A stretch of 64,000 bases of DNA, from NCBI RefSeq assembly GCF_030504645.1, contig NZ_JAUKWQ010000001.1:744001-808000 (forward strand). Direction: 5' to 3'. The notes under the pieces were generated by a model. The model saw only the letters and a program-made list of their open reading frames with translations, did no database searches and was not told where the DNA came from. This stretch comes from Rhizobium oryzicola (GTDB lineage: Bacteria; Pseudomonadota; Alphaproteobacteria; Rhizobiales; Rhizobiaceae). Below are positions 52,825-64,000 of this stretch, one piece after another (within the stretch, counting starts at the first letter, position 1; every line of letters starts with the position of its first letter). The translations under genes were made by a program, and so were the position numbers.

Positions 52825-54105
52825 ATGATTGAGATACCCATGACCATGGAAAAGCTGACCATCCTGCCCCCCGGCCATCCCTTGAGCGGCCATGTCGCCC
52901 CGCCCGGATCAAAATCCATCACCAACCGCGCTTTGCTTCTGGCGGGTCTCGCCAAGGGTACAAGCCGCCTGACCGGCGCGCTGAAAAGCGATGACACGCG
53001 CTATATGGCGGAAGCCCTGCGCGCCATGGGCGTCACCGTCGAGGAGCCGGATGCGACGACCTTCGTCGTCACTGGTTCGGGCCAGCTGAAGGCGCCCTCA
53101 AAGCCGCTCTTCCTCGGCAATGCCGGTACGGCAACCCGCTTCCTGACGGCGGCTGTTGCCTCCGTGAATGGGACTGTCGTGGTCGATGGCGACGAGCATA
53201 TGCGCAAGCGCCCGATCGGTCCGCTGGTCGCAGCGCTCAAATCGCTCGGCATTGATGCCGAAGCGCCGACCGGCTGCCCGCCCGTCACGGTGAAGGGTAA
53301 CGGCCACTTCGCCTATGGTCGCGTCGAAATCGATGCGGGCCTCTCCAGCCAGTATGTCTCGGCGCTGTTGATGGCCGCACCGCTGGCACCGCAGGGAGCG
53401 AACGCACCCGTGACTGTCGCGCTGACCGGCACGGAAATCGGTGCGCGCGGCTATGTCGACCTGACGCTGGATGCCATGCGTGCCTTCGGGGCCAAGGTGG
53501 AACAGCTGGATAACGCCACCTGGCGCGTCGAACCGACGGGGTATACCGCTGTCGATTTCCACATCGAGCCGGATGCCTCCGCCGCCACCTATTTGTGGGG
53601 TGCGGAAGTGCTGACCGGCGGCCAGATCGATATCGGCACGCCGGCCAGGGACTTCACCCAGCCCGATGCCAAGGCCTATGACGTGATTGCTGCCTTCCCG
53701 CATATGCCCGCCGTGATCGATGGCAGCCAGATGCAGGATGCGATCCCGACCATTGCGGTGCTCGCCGCCTTCAACGAAACGCCGGTGCGCTTTGTCGGCA
53801 TTGCCAACCTGCGGGTCAAGGAATGCGACCGCATCCGCGCTGTCTCGACCGGCCTCAACAATATCCGCGAGGGTCTGGCAACAGAGGAGGGCGATGACCT
53901 GATCGTATCGTCCGATCCTGCGCTTGCAGGCCAGACGCTGCCGGCGGAGATCGACACCTTTGCCGATCACCGCATCGCCATGAGCTTTGCCCTTGCGGGC
54001 CTCAAGATCGGCGGCATCACCATTCTCGATCCGAAATGCGTGGGCAAGACCTATCCCGGTTATTGGGATGCGCTGGGCTCGCTCGGGGTTGCGTATCAGC
54101 AATAA
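52825..54105 (+). CDS. aroA: 3-phosphoshikimate 1-carboxyvinyltransferase (EPSP synthase)
   Basis: Joins shikimate 3-phosphate and phosphoenolpyruvate in the aromatic pathway. The 426 residues have SKSITNRAL, GNAGTATRF, KRPIGPL, SSQYVSALLM, and ECDRIRA with the later ADHRIAMS. The motif GNAGTATRF is neither the class II CP4 type (GNAATGCRL) nor exactly E. coli-like (GNAGTAMRP): the position of E. coli Pro101 is Phe. The start may be 52825, 52840 or 52846; no strong Shine-Dalgarno decides. The 5' frame continues upstream into the inverted-repeat element, which I regard as non-coding. The DUF2207 gene begins 11 bases after the stop. Confidence 0.92.
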   Translation: MIEIPMTMEKLTILPPGHPLSGHVAPPGSKSITNRALLLAGLAKGTSRLTGALKSDDTRYMAEALRAMGVTVEEPDATTFVVTGSGQLKAPSKPLFLGNAGTATRFLTAAVASVNGTVVVDGDEHMRKRPIGPLVAALKSLGIDAEAPTGCPPVTVKGNGHFAYGRVEIDAGLSSQYVSALLMAAPLAPQGANAPVTVALTGTEIGARGYVDLTLDAMRAFGAKVEQLDNATWRVEPTGYTAVDFHIEPDASAATYLWGAEVLTGGQIDIGTPARDFTQPDAKAYDVIAAFPHMPAVIDGSQMQDAIPTIAVLAAFNETPVRFVGIANLRVKECDRIRAVSTGLNNIREGLATEEGDDLIVSSDPALAGQTLPAEIDTFADHRIAMSFALAGLKIGGITILDPKCVGKTYPGYWDALGSLGVAYQQ

Positions 54106-54116
54106 GGACAGGCCAT

Positions 54117-56039
54117 ATGCAGCAAGCGGTTCGATTTCGGTTTCTGCTGATCCTGCCGCTTCTCGCGCTGTTTGGGCTGGCTCTTTCGGGGCCGGCTTCC
54201 GCCACCGAATATATCCAATCCTTCCGTTCCGAAATCGAGATCGCCCGTAATGGCGGTGTGACCGTGACGGAACTGATCACGGTCAATGCGGAAGGCCGGG
54301 ATATCCGGCGCGGCATTTTTCGCGATTTTCCCCTGACCATGCTGGATGACAAGGGCCGTCACCAGACGGTGGGTTTCGACGTGCTCTCGGTCGAGCGCGA
54401 CGGTGCGCCGGAAAAATGGCATACGGAAACCATCTCTGGCGGCATCCGCATCTATTTCGGCTCGCAGGATGTGGAACTGAGGCCCGGTCGCCATGCCTAT
54501 GCGCTGACCTATCGCACCGACCGGCAGATCCGTTATTTCCCTGATCATGATGAGTTCTACTGGAACGTCACCGGCAATGGCTGGAAGTTCGCCATCCAGG
54601 AAGCATCCACCACCATCTCCCTGCCGGATGGCGTACAAGCGAGCAATACGACCTTCTTCACCGGCCCGATGGGCTCGACGGCGAAGAATGCGCGCGCCAA
54701 TGGCACGCCCGCCAATCCGCGCTTTGTCACCACAAGGCCTCTCGCACCCGGCGAGGGGCTAACGATCGCCGTCGCCATGCCGAAGGGATCGATCGCCCCG
54801 CCGTCCGATGCGGACCGCCGCGCCTGGTTCCTGCGCGATTATCTGGGCCTCATTGTCAGCGGCATCGGCCTTGTCGTCGTCATCGCCTATTATCTCTGGT
54901 TCTGGGCGAGGGTCGGTCGCGATCCGCCGAAGGGCGTGGTCGTGCCGCGCTGGGATGCGCCAGATGGCCTGTCGCCAGCGCTGGTCAACTATGTCGATAA
55001 CCGCGGCTTTTCCGGTGGCGGCTGGACTGCTTTTTCCGCAACCATGATTGATCTGGCGGTGAGGGGCTTTGTGAGGCTTGAGGATTTGTCGGAGCGCATC
55101 GTCATCCGGCGTACCGACAAGGCCGTATCCGGCCCGCTTGCTTCAGGCGAGGCGGTTATGCTGCGCAATCTGGAAGCGGCTGGCGGCGTCTTCGTCATCG
55201 ACAAGGCCAATGGCACGGAAGTGCAGGGGCTTGGCAAGGCCTTCCGCAATGCTATCGAGACGGAACATCGCGGCAAGTATTACCGCGCCAATCTTGCCTA
55301 TGTCGTCGTCGGCGTCCTGATCAGCCTTCTCTGCATTATTGGCATCGTCTTGGCAGGCGGGATTGGCCCCGAGCAGCTGCCTGTTCTGCTGATGCCGGCC
55401 TTCTTCGGTGGCATCTGGGGTGGCATCGCCGTCAAGGCCGGCAAGAACCTGCGCTACAGCCAATCCCTGTTCCGCAAGCTTATCTCCGTTGTGGTGCTGG
55501 GCCTGTTCGGTATCGTCGCTTTGATTATCGTCGGCCTGGTGCTGGTGACCATTCTGGAAAGCCTTGATGACGCTCATTGGCCTGTGCTGGTCGCGACCGG
55601 CGGCATCGTGCTTTCCAACATCCTGTTCTTCTTCCTGATGGGCGCGCCGACACCACTTGGTCGCCGCCTGATGGATGGCGTGGAAGGCCTGCGCCTCTAT
55701 CTGACAGTTGCGGAACGGGACCGGATGAATATGGCCGGTGCGCCTGCCATGTCGCCGCAGCATTTCGAAACGCTGCTGCCCTATGCGGTGGCGCTCGGCG
55801 TGGAAAAGCCGTGGAGCCAGGCTTTCGAGACCTGGCTTGCGGCATCGGTTGCCAGTGCCGCGGCCTATGACCCCTATTGGTATTCCGGCGGCAACTACCA
55901 CAACATCGGCTCGTTCTCGTCGTCCATGGCCTCCACGATTGCCTCCACGCTTCCTCAGCCGCAATCCTCGTCTTCCTCCGGCTTCTCGGGCGGCTCTTCC
56001 GGTGGCGGGGGTGGCGGAGGCGGCGGCGGTGGATGGTGA
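54117..56039 (+). CDS. DUF2207 domain-containing membrane protein
   Basis: The 640-residue protein has a signal peptide (LLILPLLALFGLALSGPASA), an extracytoplasmic DUF2207 domain (YIQSFRSEIEIARNGGVTVTE, RGIFRDFP), a membrane helix near residue 250 (LIVSGIGLVVVIAYYLWFWARVG), a middle cytoplasmic part, further hydrophobic segments, and an extreme Ser/Gly tail (GGGGGGGGGGGW). LemA and DUF2207 genes commonly occur together; here aroA lies between them. Function unknown, perhaps envelope integrity. Confidence 0.88.
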   Translation: MQQAVRFRFLLILPLLALFGLALSGPASATEYIQSFRSEIEIARNGGVTVTELITVNAEGRDIRRGIFRDFPLTMLDDKGRHQTVGFDVLSVERDGAPEKWHTETISGGIRIYFGSQDVELRPGRHAYALTYRTDRQIRYFPDHDEFYWNVTGNGWKFAIQEASTTISLPDGVQASNTTFFTGPMGSTAKNARANGTPANPRFVTTRPLAPGEGLTIAVAMPKGSIAPPSDADRRAWFLRDYLGLIVSGIGLVVVIAYYLWFWARVGRDPPKGVVVPRWDAPDGLSPALVNYVDNRGFSGGGWTAFSATMIDLAVRGFVRLEDLSERIVIRRTDKAVSGPLASGEAVMLRNLEAAGGVFVIDKANGTEVQGLGKAFRNAIETEHRGKYYRANLAYVVVGVLISLLCIIGIVLAGGIGPEQLPVLLMPAFFGGIWGGIAVKAGKNLRYSQSLFRKLISVVVLGLFGIVALIIVGLVLVTILESLDDAHWPVLVATGGIVLSNILFFFLMGAPTPLGRRLMDGVEGLRLYLTVAERDRMNMAGAPAMSPQHFETLLPYAVALGVEKPWSQAFETWLAASVASAAAYDPYWYSGGNYHNIGSFSSSMASTIASTLPQPQSSSSSGFSGGSSGGGGGGGGGGGW

Positions 56040-56122
56040 GGCTACGATAGTTTTTATTGATTGCTGGAGGTCCTGTGCTTCATTAAAGAAGCATAAGGGC
56101 AAATCTTCAGGGGATAAACTTC

Positions 56123-56452
56123 GTGTCTGTTTCAACAGAAAAACAAATACTCATCGAGCAGCGTGTCACCAATGAAGCCAAGTCGGTGGGCGCGGCCTAT
56201 TTGCTGTGGTTCTTCGTTGGCTACTTCGGCGGCCATCGCTTCTATCTGGGCCGCACGGGATCCGCTGTTGCCATTCTGCTTTTGACAATTGCCGGTATTG
56301 CCTTGAGCGTTGTCGGCGTGGGTCTCGTCCTTCTCGGCATCGTCGGTATCTGGGTGCTGGTGGATGCCTTCCTCATTCCAGGCATGGTGGCTGATCACAA
56401 GAACAAGATCCGCAACGATCTTCTGCAGCAGGCGATGATTGCCGGCCAATGA
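56123..56452 (+). CDS. TM2 domain-containing membrane protein
   Basis: 109 residues. After a ~25-residue hydrophilic start comes the TM2 domain: AYLLWFFVGYFGGHRFYLGRTGSAVAILLL, with the conserved GGHRFYLG loop, and a second helix pair ending VLVDAFLIPGMV. The start is GTG at 56123 with AGGGG upstream. It lies downstream of DUF2207 in the same direction and could belong to its transcript. Role unknown. Confidence 0.85.
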   Translation: MSVSTEKQILIEQRVTNEAKSVGAAYLLWFFVGYFGGHRFYLGRTGSAVAILLLTIAGIALSVVGVGLVLLGIVGIWVLVDAFLIPGMVADHKNKIRNDLLQQAMIAGQ

Positions 56453-56577
56453 GACGTGCTGGATAGCAGTCGGTGCTCTCGTGCCGACCGCACCTCTTTT
56501 TGCGCGCGTGGCAGATGACATTTGCGCAGCGCCTTGCTAAGTCCGGGCCAACGTTAAACTGAACAAGTCCGGATCCC

Positions 56578-58731
56578 ATGCCCGATCTTCTGCTCGAACT
56601 CCGCTCTGAGGAAATTCCTGCCCGCATGCAGCGCAAGGCTGCGGGCGATCTCAAGAAGCTCGTGACCGATGCACTGGTGGAAGCGGGTTTGACCTATGAG
56701 GGCGCGCGCGAATACTGGACGCCCCGTCGCCTGACGCTGGATATTCGTGGGCTAACCGTGCGCTCCGCCGATCAGCGCGAAGAGATCAAGGGGCCCTCCA
56801 CCAAGGCGCCGGAACAGGCCGTCCAGGGCTTTTTGCGCAAGGCAGGTCTTTCGTCCGTGGGCGAAGCGCAGGTCGTGTCCGATCCGAAGAAGGGCGATTT
56901 CTACGTGGCCGTGGTCACCAAGCCCGGCCGCGCGGCGGAAGACATCATTGCCGATGTCATGCCCGGCATTGTCAGGTCCTTCCCGTGGCCGAAGAGCATG
57001 CGCTCCGGTCCTGCTTCCATGCCGAAGGGCCTGAGCTTTGCCGGCATCGAGGGCAAGGGTTCGGAAAGCCTGCGCTGGGTGCGCCCGCTGCAATCCATCG
57101 TCTGCCTGTTCGGCCCCGAGCATGAGGAAACGCAGGTCATCCCCTTCGAGGTGGATGGCATCAAGGCGTCCAACGTCACCTATGGCCATCGCTTTCATGC
57201 GCCTGACGCCATCACCGTGCGCCGCTTCGACGACTATGTGTCGAGCCTCGAAAAGGCAAAGGTCATGCTGGATGCCGATCGCCGCAAGGATGTGATCCTG
57301 CATGATGCGCGCGACATCGCCTTTGCGAGCGGCCTGGAGCTGGTGGAAGACGAGGGCCTGCTTGAGGAAGTCTCCGGCCTGGTGGAATGGCCGCATGTGC
57401 TGATGGGCACCTTTGAGGAAGACTATCTGCAGATCCCGGCAGAAATCATCCGCCTCACCATCAAGACCAACCAGAAGTGTTTCGTCACCCGCCCGCAAGG
57501 CGTGACGGACGGTCTGTCGAACCGCTTCATCCTGATTTCCAACATTGAAGCCAAGGATGGCGGCAAGGAAATCATGCATGGCAATGGCAAGGTCGTGCGC
57601 GCGCGCCTGTCGGATGCCAAGCATTTCTGGACCCGCGACCAGGGCAACCTGCCGGATCTGGAAACGCTGGAAGCGTCTGCCGCCAAATTCGGCCTCGATC
57701 TCAAGAAGCCGCTCGACCAGCGCATGGCCAAGCTCGATGCGCTGAACGTTACCTTCCATGCCAAGCTCGGCACGCAGGGTGAGCGCGTTTCGCGTATTCG
57801 CGAACTGGCAAAGCAGATCGCGCCGATCGTCGGTGCCGATGAGAAGCTCGTCGATCGCGCCGTTGTGCTGGCCAAGGCCGATCTTCGCACGGAAGCCGTT
57901 GGCGAGTTCCCGGAACTGCAGGGCCTGATGGGTCGCAAATATGCTGTTCTGCAGGGCGAGGATGCTTCCGTTGCCGCCGCGATCGAAGACCATTACAAGC
58001 CGCAGGGCCCGTCCGACCGCGTGCCGGAGGATAAGGTGGCCATCACGGTGGCGCTGGCTGACAAGCTGGATACGCTCGTTGGCTTCTGGGCAATCGATGA
58101 AAAGCCGACCGGCTCCAAGGACCCGTATGCCCTGCGCCGCGCTGCCTTGGGTGTCGTGCGCATTATTCTGGAGCGGAAGGTGCGGCTGCCGTTGCTGTCG
58201 GTGTTTAAGGATGCCGACCTTCTCTCCTTCTTCCACGAGCGCCTGAAAGTCTATCTGCGCGATATGGGCGCGCGCCACGACATCATCGATGCCGTGCTGA
58301 CACCGGAAGCCGATGACCTGCTGCTGGTGGCGCGCCGTGCGGAAGCGCTCACCGCCTTCATCACCTCGGAGGATGGCAAGAACCTGCTGGCCGGCACCAA
58401 GCGCGCCACGCAGCTGCTCGCCGCCGAGGAGAAGAAGGGTACCGTGGTTGCCGATGGCGTCGCGGAAGCCCTGCTGAAGCTGGATGCGGAAAAGGCGCTC
58501 TACGCGGCAATCAAGACGGCAACGGCAGACGCCGCAGCGGCGGTCGCCACGGAAGATTTCCGCTCCGCCATGGAGGCGCTCTCCAAGCTGCGTGCCCCTG
58601 TCGATGCCTTCTTCGAGGCGGTGCTGGTCAATGATGAGGATGCCGCCATCCGCGCCAATCGTCTGGCCTTGTTGAAGGCGATCCGGGAAGCCACCGGCAC
58701 GGTGGCCGATTTCTCCAAGATCTCCGGTTGA
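56578..58731 (+). CDS. glyS: Glycyl-tRNA synthetase beta subunit
   Basis: The tRNA-recognising subunit of the alpha2beta2 enzyme, 717 residues, starting [18 protein letters not shown], typical of GlyS. The HD-like region and ALRRAALG with [15 protein letters not shown] are present, with an anticodon-binding C terminus ([14 protein letters not shown]). glyQ is 8 kb upstream on the same strand, so the two subunits cannot share a short operon transcript. A terminator follows. Confidence 0.96.
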   Translation: MPDLLLELRSEEIPARMQRKAAGDLKKLVTDALVEAGLTYEGAREYWTPRRLTLDIRGLTVRSADQREEIKGPSTKAPEQAVQGFLRKAGLSSVGEAQVVSDPKKGDFYVAVVTKPGRAAEDIIADVMPGIVRSFPWPKSMRSGPASMPKGLSFAGIEGKGSESLRWVRPLQSIVCLFGPEHEETQVIPFEVDGIKASNVTYGHRFHAPDAITVRRFDDYVSSLEKAKVMLDADRRKDVILHDARDIAFASGLELVEDEGLLEEVSGLVEWPHVLMGTFEEDYLQIPAEIIRLTIKTNQKCFVTRPQGVTDGLSNRFILISNIEAKDGGKEIMHGNGKVVRARLSDAKHFWTRDQGNLPDLETLEASAAKFGLDLKKPLDQRMAKLDALNVTFHAKLGTQGERVSRIRELAKQIAPIVGADEKLVDRAVVLAKADLRTEAVGEFPELQGLMGRKYAVLQGEDASVAAAIEDHYKPQGPSDRVPEDKVAITVALADKLDTLVGFWAIDEKPTGSKDPYALRRAALGVVRIILERKVRLPLLSVFKDADLLSFFHERLKVYLRDMGARHDIIDAVLTPEADDLLLVARRAEALTAFITSEDGKNLLAGTKRATQLLAAEEKKGTVVADGVAEALLKLDAEKALYAAIKTATADAAAAVATEDFRSAMEALSKLRAPVDAFFEAVLVNDEDAAIRANRLALLKAIREATGTVADFSKISG

Positions 58732-58740
58732 TCCACTTTC

Positions 58741-58766
58741 AGACCCCGCTGCGGCGGGGTCTTTTG
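58741..58766 (+). terminator. Intrinsic terminator after glyS
   Basis: GACCCCGC (58742-58749) and GCGGGGTC (58754-58761) form a perfect 8-bp stem with a TGCG loop, extended by A58741-T58762 and followed by TTTT. Confidence 0.88.
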
Positions 58767-58876
58767 CCTCTGCCTTCCGCCAGGCGCGACTTCCATGGTA
58801 CAGTGTGCGTATCGGGTTCAACACCGGACGCCTCGTTATGAACAAGCCGCTTCATTCTGGCGTCTGAACGGTGATC

Positions 58877-59362
58877 ATGACCCGCAAAATTCTCATCAGT
58901 GCCTGCCTGCTTGGTCAGCCTGTGCGTTACGACGGTCAGGGGAAACCACTGTTCCATCCGCTTATTGAACAGTGGAAGGGGGAGGGGCGCCTTGTTCCTT
59001 TTTGTCCGGAAATGGCTGGCGGCATGGGCGTCCCGCGTCCGCCTGCCAAGATCGAAAAGGGCATGAACGGTGATGATGTTCTGGCCGGACGTGCGCGCGT
59101 GCTGGAATTGACGGGCGGTGACGTGACCGCGGCCTTCGTCGCCGGTGCAAACAAGGCCTTGGCTTTTGCGAAGGAGAACGGCTGCGCATCAGCTATGCTG
59201 ATCGATGGTAGTCCGTCCTGCGGGTCGCTCGCCATCTATGACGGAAATTTTGCCGGGATAAAACACGCGGGCCATGGCGTCATGGCAGCACTCCTGAAGC
59301 AGAATGGCATCGCGGTCTTTGCGCCGTCGCAGATCGAACTGCTGGCTCAGCAACTATCCTGA
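58877..59362 (+). CDS. DUF523 domain-containing protein
   Basis: The 161-residue protein has the DUF523 hallmarks: the Cys in ILISACLLGQPVRYDG, CPEMAGGMGVPRPPAKI, and IDGSPSCGSLAIYDG. Two conserved Cys regions suggest metal or redox chemistry, but the function is unknown. The start at ATG 58877 is preceded by a GTG six bases up. It lies between glyS and the chemoreceptor genes on the other strand, with a shared terminator in between. Confidence 0.85.
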   Translation: MTRKILISACLLGQPVRYDGQGKPLFHPLIEQWKGEGRLVPFCPEMAGGMGVPRPPAKIEKGMNGDDVLAGRARVLELTGGDVTAAFVAGANKALAFAKENGCASAMLIDGSPSCGSLAIYDGNFAGIKHAGHGVMAALLKQNGIAVFAPSQIELLAQQLS

Positions 59363-59367
59363 AACGC

Positions 59368-59393
59368 AAAACGCCGGCCTTTCGACCGGCGTT
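59368..59393. terminator. Bidirectional terminator between DUF523 and the first chemoreceptor
   Basis: AAACGCCGG (59368-59376) and CCGGCGTTT (59385-59393) form a perfect stem with an 8-base loop. A-rich and T-rich flanks let it work on both strands. The same sequence recurs at 61515-61536 after the second chemoreceptor, as part of the duplication. Confidence 0.8.
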
Positions 59394-59416
59394 TGCCATC
59401 ATCGGATAAAGGTTTG

Positions 59417-61264
<1,848 letters not shown>

Positions 61265-61331
61265 TTAAGTGTCATGTCCCGGTGAGCAGGGGTGGAGTTT
61301 CGCGTGGTTGCGCCTCATGCGCCGCAGTGGT

Positions 61332-61344
61332 GCTGCATGCATCC
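61332..61344 (-). promoter_or_regulatory. Conserved leader motif GGATGCATGCAGC, copy 1
   Basis: The plus-strand sequence GCTGCATGCATCC contains the palindrome TGCATGCA and lies 83 bases before the start of copy 1. The same 13 bases occur 81 bases before the start of copy 2. It is either a binding site or a remnant of duplication. Confidence 0.45.
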
Positions 61345-61514
61345 TTGCTGATTTTCTTATCTATGAATTCTGAAAGAAAGTATAATCTCGGATATTTTGT
61401 CGCATATCGACATATATCAAGAATTTGTACTGATAAGTTAATGTGAATTCAGAATTTATTCTGAGGCTGCATCGGAAATGTCCGGCCAGATTATTGAGGA
61501 TGGCGAAATGACAA

Positions 61515-61536
61515 ACGCCGGCCTTTCGACCGGCGT
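61515..61536. terminator. Duplicated terminator after the second chemoreceptor
   Basis: ACGCCGG (61515-61521) pairs with CCGGCGT (61530-61536), with the same loop CCTTTCGA as at 59377-59384. The surrounding sequence up to the stop of the receptor gene is also nearly identical between the two copies, with a C in place of T just after the stem. Confidence 0.7.
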
Positions 61537-61559
61537 CTGCCATCATCGGATAAGCGGTT

Positions 61560-63767
<2,208 letters not shown>

Positions 63768-64000
63768 TCAGATGCTGGGGCGCAGCTGGTAGGCGTTAAA
63801 GTCTGGTTCTGCGGTGGGGCGTGCCGGCGTAACACCAACCGGCGTAATCGATTCCTGGCCGGGCTGTGCGCCAACGGCGGAGGTCGTCGCATTGAAATCG
63901 ACACCGTCCGACTTTGGCGGCGCGGCGCGCTGACCGGCCATCATCAATTCTTCTTCGCTGATCCAGACAGGGCTGAGGCTGACGAAGGTGACGGGTGAGC
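63768..64000 (-). CDS. 3' end of an unrecognised gene (5' end outside the window)
   Basis: The minus strand is open from the window edge (first whole codon at 63998) to TGA at 63768-63770, giving 76 residues: ...SPVTFVSLSPVWISEEELMMAG..., then a Pro/Ala/Thr/Gly-rich stretch ending FNAYQLRPSI. Third codon positions are GC-rich as in neighbouring genes, which supports coding, but no domain is recognisable. Possibly a secreted or motility-related protein given the receptors next to it; this is only a guess. Confidence 0.55.
   Translation of the reverse strand, partial: SPVTFVSLSPVWISEEELMMAGQRAAPPKSDGVDFNATTSAVGAQPGQESITPVGVTPARPTAEPDFNAYQLRPSI

Noticed and set aside
56752..58845. 697-residue ORF on the minus strand
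   Set aside because: Mirror of glyS in high-GC DNA; no domain and no ribosome binding site.

Overview
The window is one contiguous piece of an alphaproteobacterial chromosome, most likely a member of the Rhizobiaceae (Rhizobium/Agrobacterium/Ensifer relatives). This rests on the high-GC coding style, an FoF1 operon of the atpI-atpB-atpE-b'-b type without F1 genes, Rhizobiales-type small proteins (DUF4170, DUF2093, DUF2007), the waaA-HAD-lpxK order, rhizobial-type short palindromic repeats, and candidate CtrA and Mur binding sites. Nearly all of it is housekeeping DNA. I see no prophage, transposase, CRISPR array, tRNA or rRNA.

Layout. 1-8.8 kb: the end of ileS, a lipoprotein, tadA, a pseudouridine synthase with a very long disordered tail, rsmD, a patatin-like lipase and a CPA2 cation/proton antiporter. 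8.9-16.9 kb: pmbA, a CysQ-like phosphatase, DUF4170, waaA, a HAD phosphatase, lpxK, DUF2093 and mutL; this joins KDO transfer and the lipid A 4'-kinase. 17.2-20.3 kb: a kinase-less PAS-PAS-REC-REC protein followed by a GGDEF-EAL protein, with a consensus CtrA box in the upstream intergenic region. 20.4-26.2 kb: a PRC-barrel protein; a tightly overlapping SDR-dgoK-dgoA-lactonase operon divergent from an IclR regulator; and an orphan LuxR-type regulator with an altered ligand pocket. 26.3-26.4 kb: a candidate small RNA with a sigma-54-like promoter and a strong terminator.

26.5-34.9 kb: Mrp-type ATPase, CorA, Kup, a SleB-like wall hydrolase and the Fo operon, which has a sigma-70-like promoter and a strong hairpin between the c and b' genes. 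35-45.8 kb: rnhB, a radical SAM protein, a small glycosyltransferase-like protein, moaB, ispE, a TPR-LysM protein, a polyprenyl diphosphate synthase, DUF2007, an N6-methyltransferase, mntH with a Mur-type box, and an S49 peptidase. 46.2-58.7 kb: a lone flagellin gene, glyQ, a pentapeptide-repeat protein, a sensor kinase with its response regulator, lemA, a 174-bp inverted-repeat element, an aroA that is not of CP4 type, DUF2207, TM2 and glyS. 58.9-64 kb: DUF523 and two tandem chemoreceptor genes that look duplicated and then homogenised in their cytoplasmic halves, followed by the end of an unrecognised gene.

I found no convincing wholly new multi-gene system. The best leads are the candidate sRNA at 26304-26416, the CtrA-box/PAS-REC/c-di-GMP module, the LuxR solo with a changed pocket, the twin chemoreceptors, and aroA sitting between lemA and DUF2207 beside the repeat element.
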